A DNA stretch of 6,547 nucleotides from Halobacteriales archaeon (GTDB taxonomy: Archaea > Thermoplasmatota > E2 > JACPAO01 > JAHFTW01). The stretch lies in contig JAIVGU010000217.1 in the NCBI GenBank assembly GCA_020201445.1, positions 1-6,547 of the forward strand, read 5' to 3'. Below the pieces are notes generated by a model. That model was not told the origin of the DNA, made no database searches, and saw only the letters and a program-made list of their open reading frames with translations. The position numbers and the translations under genes are program-made. This document shows positions 5,286 through 6,547 of the stretch, piece after piece (position 1 is the first letter of the stretch; each line of letters opens with the position of its first letter).

Positions 5286-5329
5286 TTTCCGGGAAACCTG
5301 AGGACTCCGAGAAGGTGCGGGAGCTTCCC
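5286..5329. promoter_or_regulatory. short dyads in the divergent FHA-regulator/glyA region
   Basis: TTTCCGGGAAA (5286-5296) is a 5-bp perfect dyad around one base, and GGGAGCTTCCC (5319-5329) is a 4-bp dyad around GCT. Both lie just upstream of glyA and in front of the divergent winged-helix gene, where an autoregulatory operator could be expected. They are short, and similar palindromes occur by chance in this sequence (for example at 5523-5536 inside glyA), so this is a weak call. Otherwise the 142-bp region shows no clear promoter. Confidence 0.2.
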
Positions 5330-5336
5330 AGCCTTG

Positions 5337-6547
5337 ATGAAGGCCCTCCACCTGCCGCGCCGCATGGACCCCCGCCAGGCCGCCGACACGGTGCGCGAGG
5401 CCGCCAAGCGCAGCACGCGGCTGTTCCGCGACGGGCTGCCGATGATCGCGTCCGAGAACATCGTGTCGCCCCGGGTGGCGGAGATGCTGGTCACCGACTT
5501 CCACGGCCGCTACGCCGAGGGGCTTCCCGGGAAGCGCTACTACCAGGGCTGTGGCGACTTCGACACCGTGGAGGCGCTCGGCATGGAGCTGGCGCGGCAG
5601 GTGTTCCGCTGCGCGTTCGCCAACCTCCAGTCGACGTCGGGCACGAACTCCAACCTCGCGGTCCTCAAGGCGCTCACCAAGCCGGGCGACCCCATCACGG
5701 CGGTGTCGACGGCGGACGGCGGCCACATCAGCCACGCCCCGATGGGCGCTGTGGGGATGCGCGGCCTGGAGCTGCACACCTACCCGTGGGACGCGGAGCG
5801 CATGGAGCCCGACGTGGACGCGAGCGTCAAGCTCATCCGCGAGCGCAAGCCGAAGCTCTGCCTGTTCGGCCAGTCGATGTTCCTGTTCCCCACCCCCCTG
5901 GGTGAGCTCGCCGCGGTGGCGAAGGAGGTCGGCGCGGTGGTCATGTACGATGGCGCGCACGTCCTCGGCCTCATCGCGGGCGGCCAGTTCCAGGACCCGC
6001 TGCGGGAGGGCGCCGACGTCCTGACCGGCAGCAGCCACAAGACCTTCCCCGGCCCCCAGGGCGGCTTCGTGCTCTCCGACTCCAGGGACGAGAAGTTCCA
6101 GCGCCGCCTCCACTCCGGCGTGTTCCCCGGCGTCGTGTCGAGCTACCACCTGCACCACGTCGCCGGCAAGGTCGTGGCGCTCGCGGAGTTCCAGGCGTTC
6201 GGCGCGCAGTACGCCAAGGACACCGTCGCCAACGCGCAGGCCCTGGGCGCAGCGCTCGCGGCAGAAGGGTTCGACGTTCTGGCGGAGTCGCGCGGCTACA
6301 CCCGCAGCCACCAAGTCGTCACCCGGCACGGCGCCACCGACTCCGGCGCGGGCGCCACGGCGGCGAAGACGCTGGAGGACGCCGGCATCATCAGCAACAT
6401 GAACATGCTCCCCGGCGACACCAAGCCGCTCACGCCGTCGGGCCTGCGCCTGGGCGTGCAAGAACTCACCCGCGTCGGCATGGGCAGGGGCGAGATGCAG
6501 GAGGTCGCGCGCTTCTTCGCCCGCGCCCTGCTGAAGGGCGAGGATCC
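5337..6547 (+). CDS. glyA: serine hydroxymethyltransferase, 3'-truncated by the window edge
   Basis: A cytoplasmic PLP enzyme that interconverts serine and glycine while loading a one-carbon unit on a folate or, in many archaea, a methanopterin-type carrier. In the 403 complete codons present: the N-terminal LPMIASENIVSP block; GLPGKRYYQGCGDFDTVE; a cofactor-phosphate region STSGTNSNLAVLKAL; Asp205 and His208 in YDGAHVLGLIAGG, where the Asp contacts the PLP ring nitrogen; and the Schiff-base Lys235 in TGSSHKTFPGPQGG. The C-terminal domain is nearly complete (HQVVTRHGATDSG, then TPSGLRLGVQELTR). The family is usually about 415-435 residues, so only a little is lost. ATG 5337 is used, with GGGAG 13 bases upstream being rather far; ATG 5364 is an equally possible start and loses nine residues. 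Carrier specificity cannot be told from the sequence. It is divergent from the winged-helix/FHA gene. Confidence 0.95.
   Translation, partial: MKALHLPRRMDPRQAADTVREAAKRSTRLFRDGLPMIASENIVSPRVAEMLVTDFHGRYAEGLPGKRYYQGCGDFDTVEALGMELARQVFRCAFANLQSTSGTNSNLAVLKALTKPGDPITAVSTADGGHISHAPMGAVGMRGLELHTYPWDAERMEPDVDASVKLIRERKPKLCLFGQSMFLFPTPLGELAAVAKEVGAVVMYDGAHVLGLIAGGQFQDPLREGADVLTGSSHKTFPGPQGGFVLSDSRDEKFQRRLHSGVFPGVVSSYHLHHVAGKVVALAEFQAFGAQYAKDTVANAQALGAALAAEGFDVLAESRGYTRSHQVVTRHGATDSGAGATAAKTLEDAGIISNMNMLPGDTKPLTPSGLRLGVQELTRVGMGRGEMQEVARFFARALLKGED

Noticed and set aside
5523..5536. Perfect 14-bp palindrome GCTTCCCGGGAAGC
   Set aside because: It lies inside the conserved GLPGKRYY coding stretch of glyA and is explained by GC-rich codons for these residues.
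4653..6461. Minus-strand frame of about 600 codons opposite glyA
   Set aside because: It is antisense to a fully recognisable SHMT. Its C-terminal part is Ala/Arg/Pro low complexity, and no domain is seen.

Overview
The window is very GC-rich (about 70% or more by eye, with C or G at most third codon positions). It reads best as a piece of a chromosome from a high-GC archaeon, plausibly a Thermoplasmata-like euryarchaeote. This placement is an inference from four things: the 'MDGNRRFAK' motif and long N-terminus of the cis-prenyltransferase, the 'SSHKTFPGPQGG' PLP-lysine region of the serine hydroxymethyltransferase, the scarcity of well-spaced ribosome binding sites (suggesting leaderless transcripts), and an oligo-T tract that looks like an archaeal terminator. 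A bacterial origin is not excluded. The last six bases are GGATCC, so the record may end at a BamHI cloning site.

Layout, left to right: (1) the 3'-truncated uppS on the minus strand, preceded on the same strand by a 100-aa secreted protein with four cysteines; (2) a divergent intergenic region with two interlocking perfect inverted repeats; (3) dinB (translesion DNA polymerase IV, Y family) on the plus strand; (4) convergent to dinB, a 105-aa secreted protein with eight cysteines on the minus strand, with a T9 tract just beyond its stop; (5) divergent from that, a plus-strand membrane-anchored Ser/Thr protein kinase with two N-terminal transmembrane helices; (6) convergent with the kinase and overlapping its 3' end by 98 bp, a minus-strand protein that joins a winged-helix DNA-binding domain to an FHA phosphothreonine-reading domain; (7) divergent from that, glyA on the plus strand, running off the window. 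From dinB on, strands alternate plus/minus, so apart from the possible sp-uppS pair at the left edge no operon is evident.

Three genes are housekeeping: uppS (polyprenyl carrier lipid), dinB (lesion bypass) and glyA (serine/glycine and C1 metabolism). The remainder could form a small signalling set: a membrane kinase, a soluble reader that could bind phosphothreonine and DNA, and a secreted disulfide-rich protein sharing the kinase's divergent promoter region. That functional link is inferred from gene neighbourhood only. The two secreted proteins are not recognised families. No tRNA, rRNA, CRISPR array or mobile element was seen, and no stretch over 300 bp lacks a gene.
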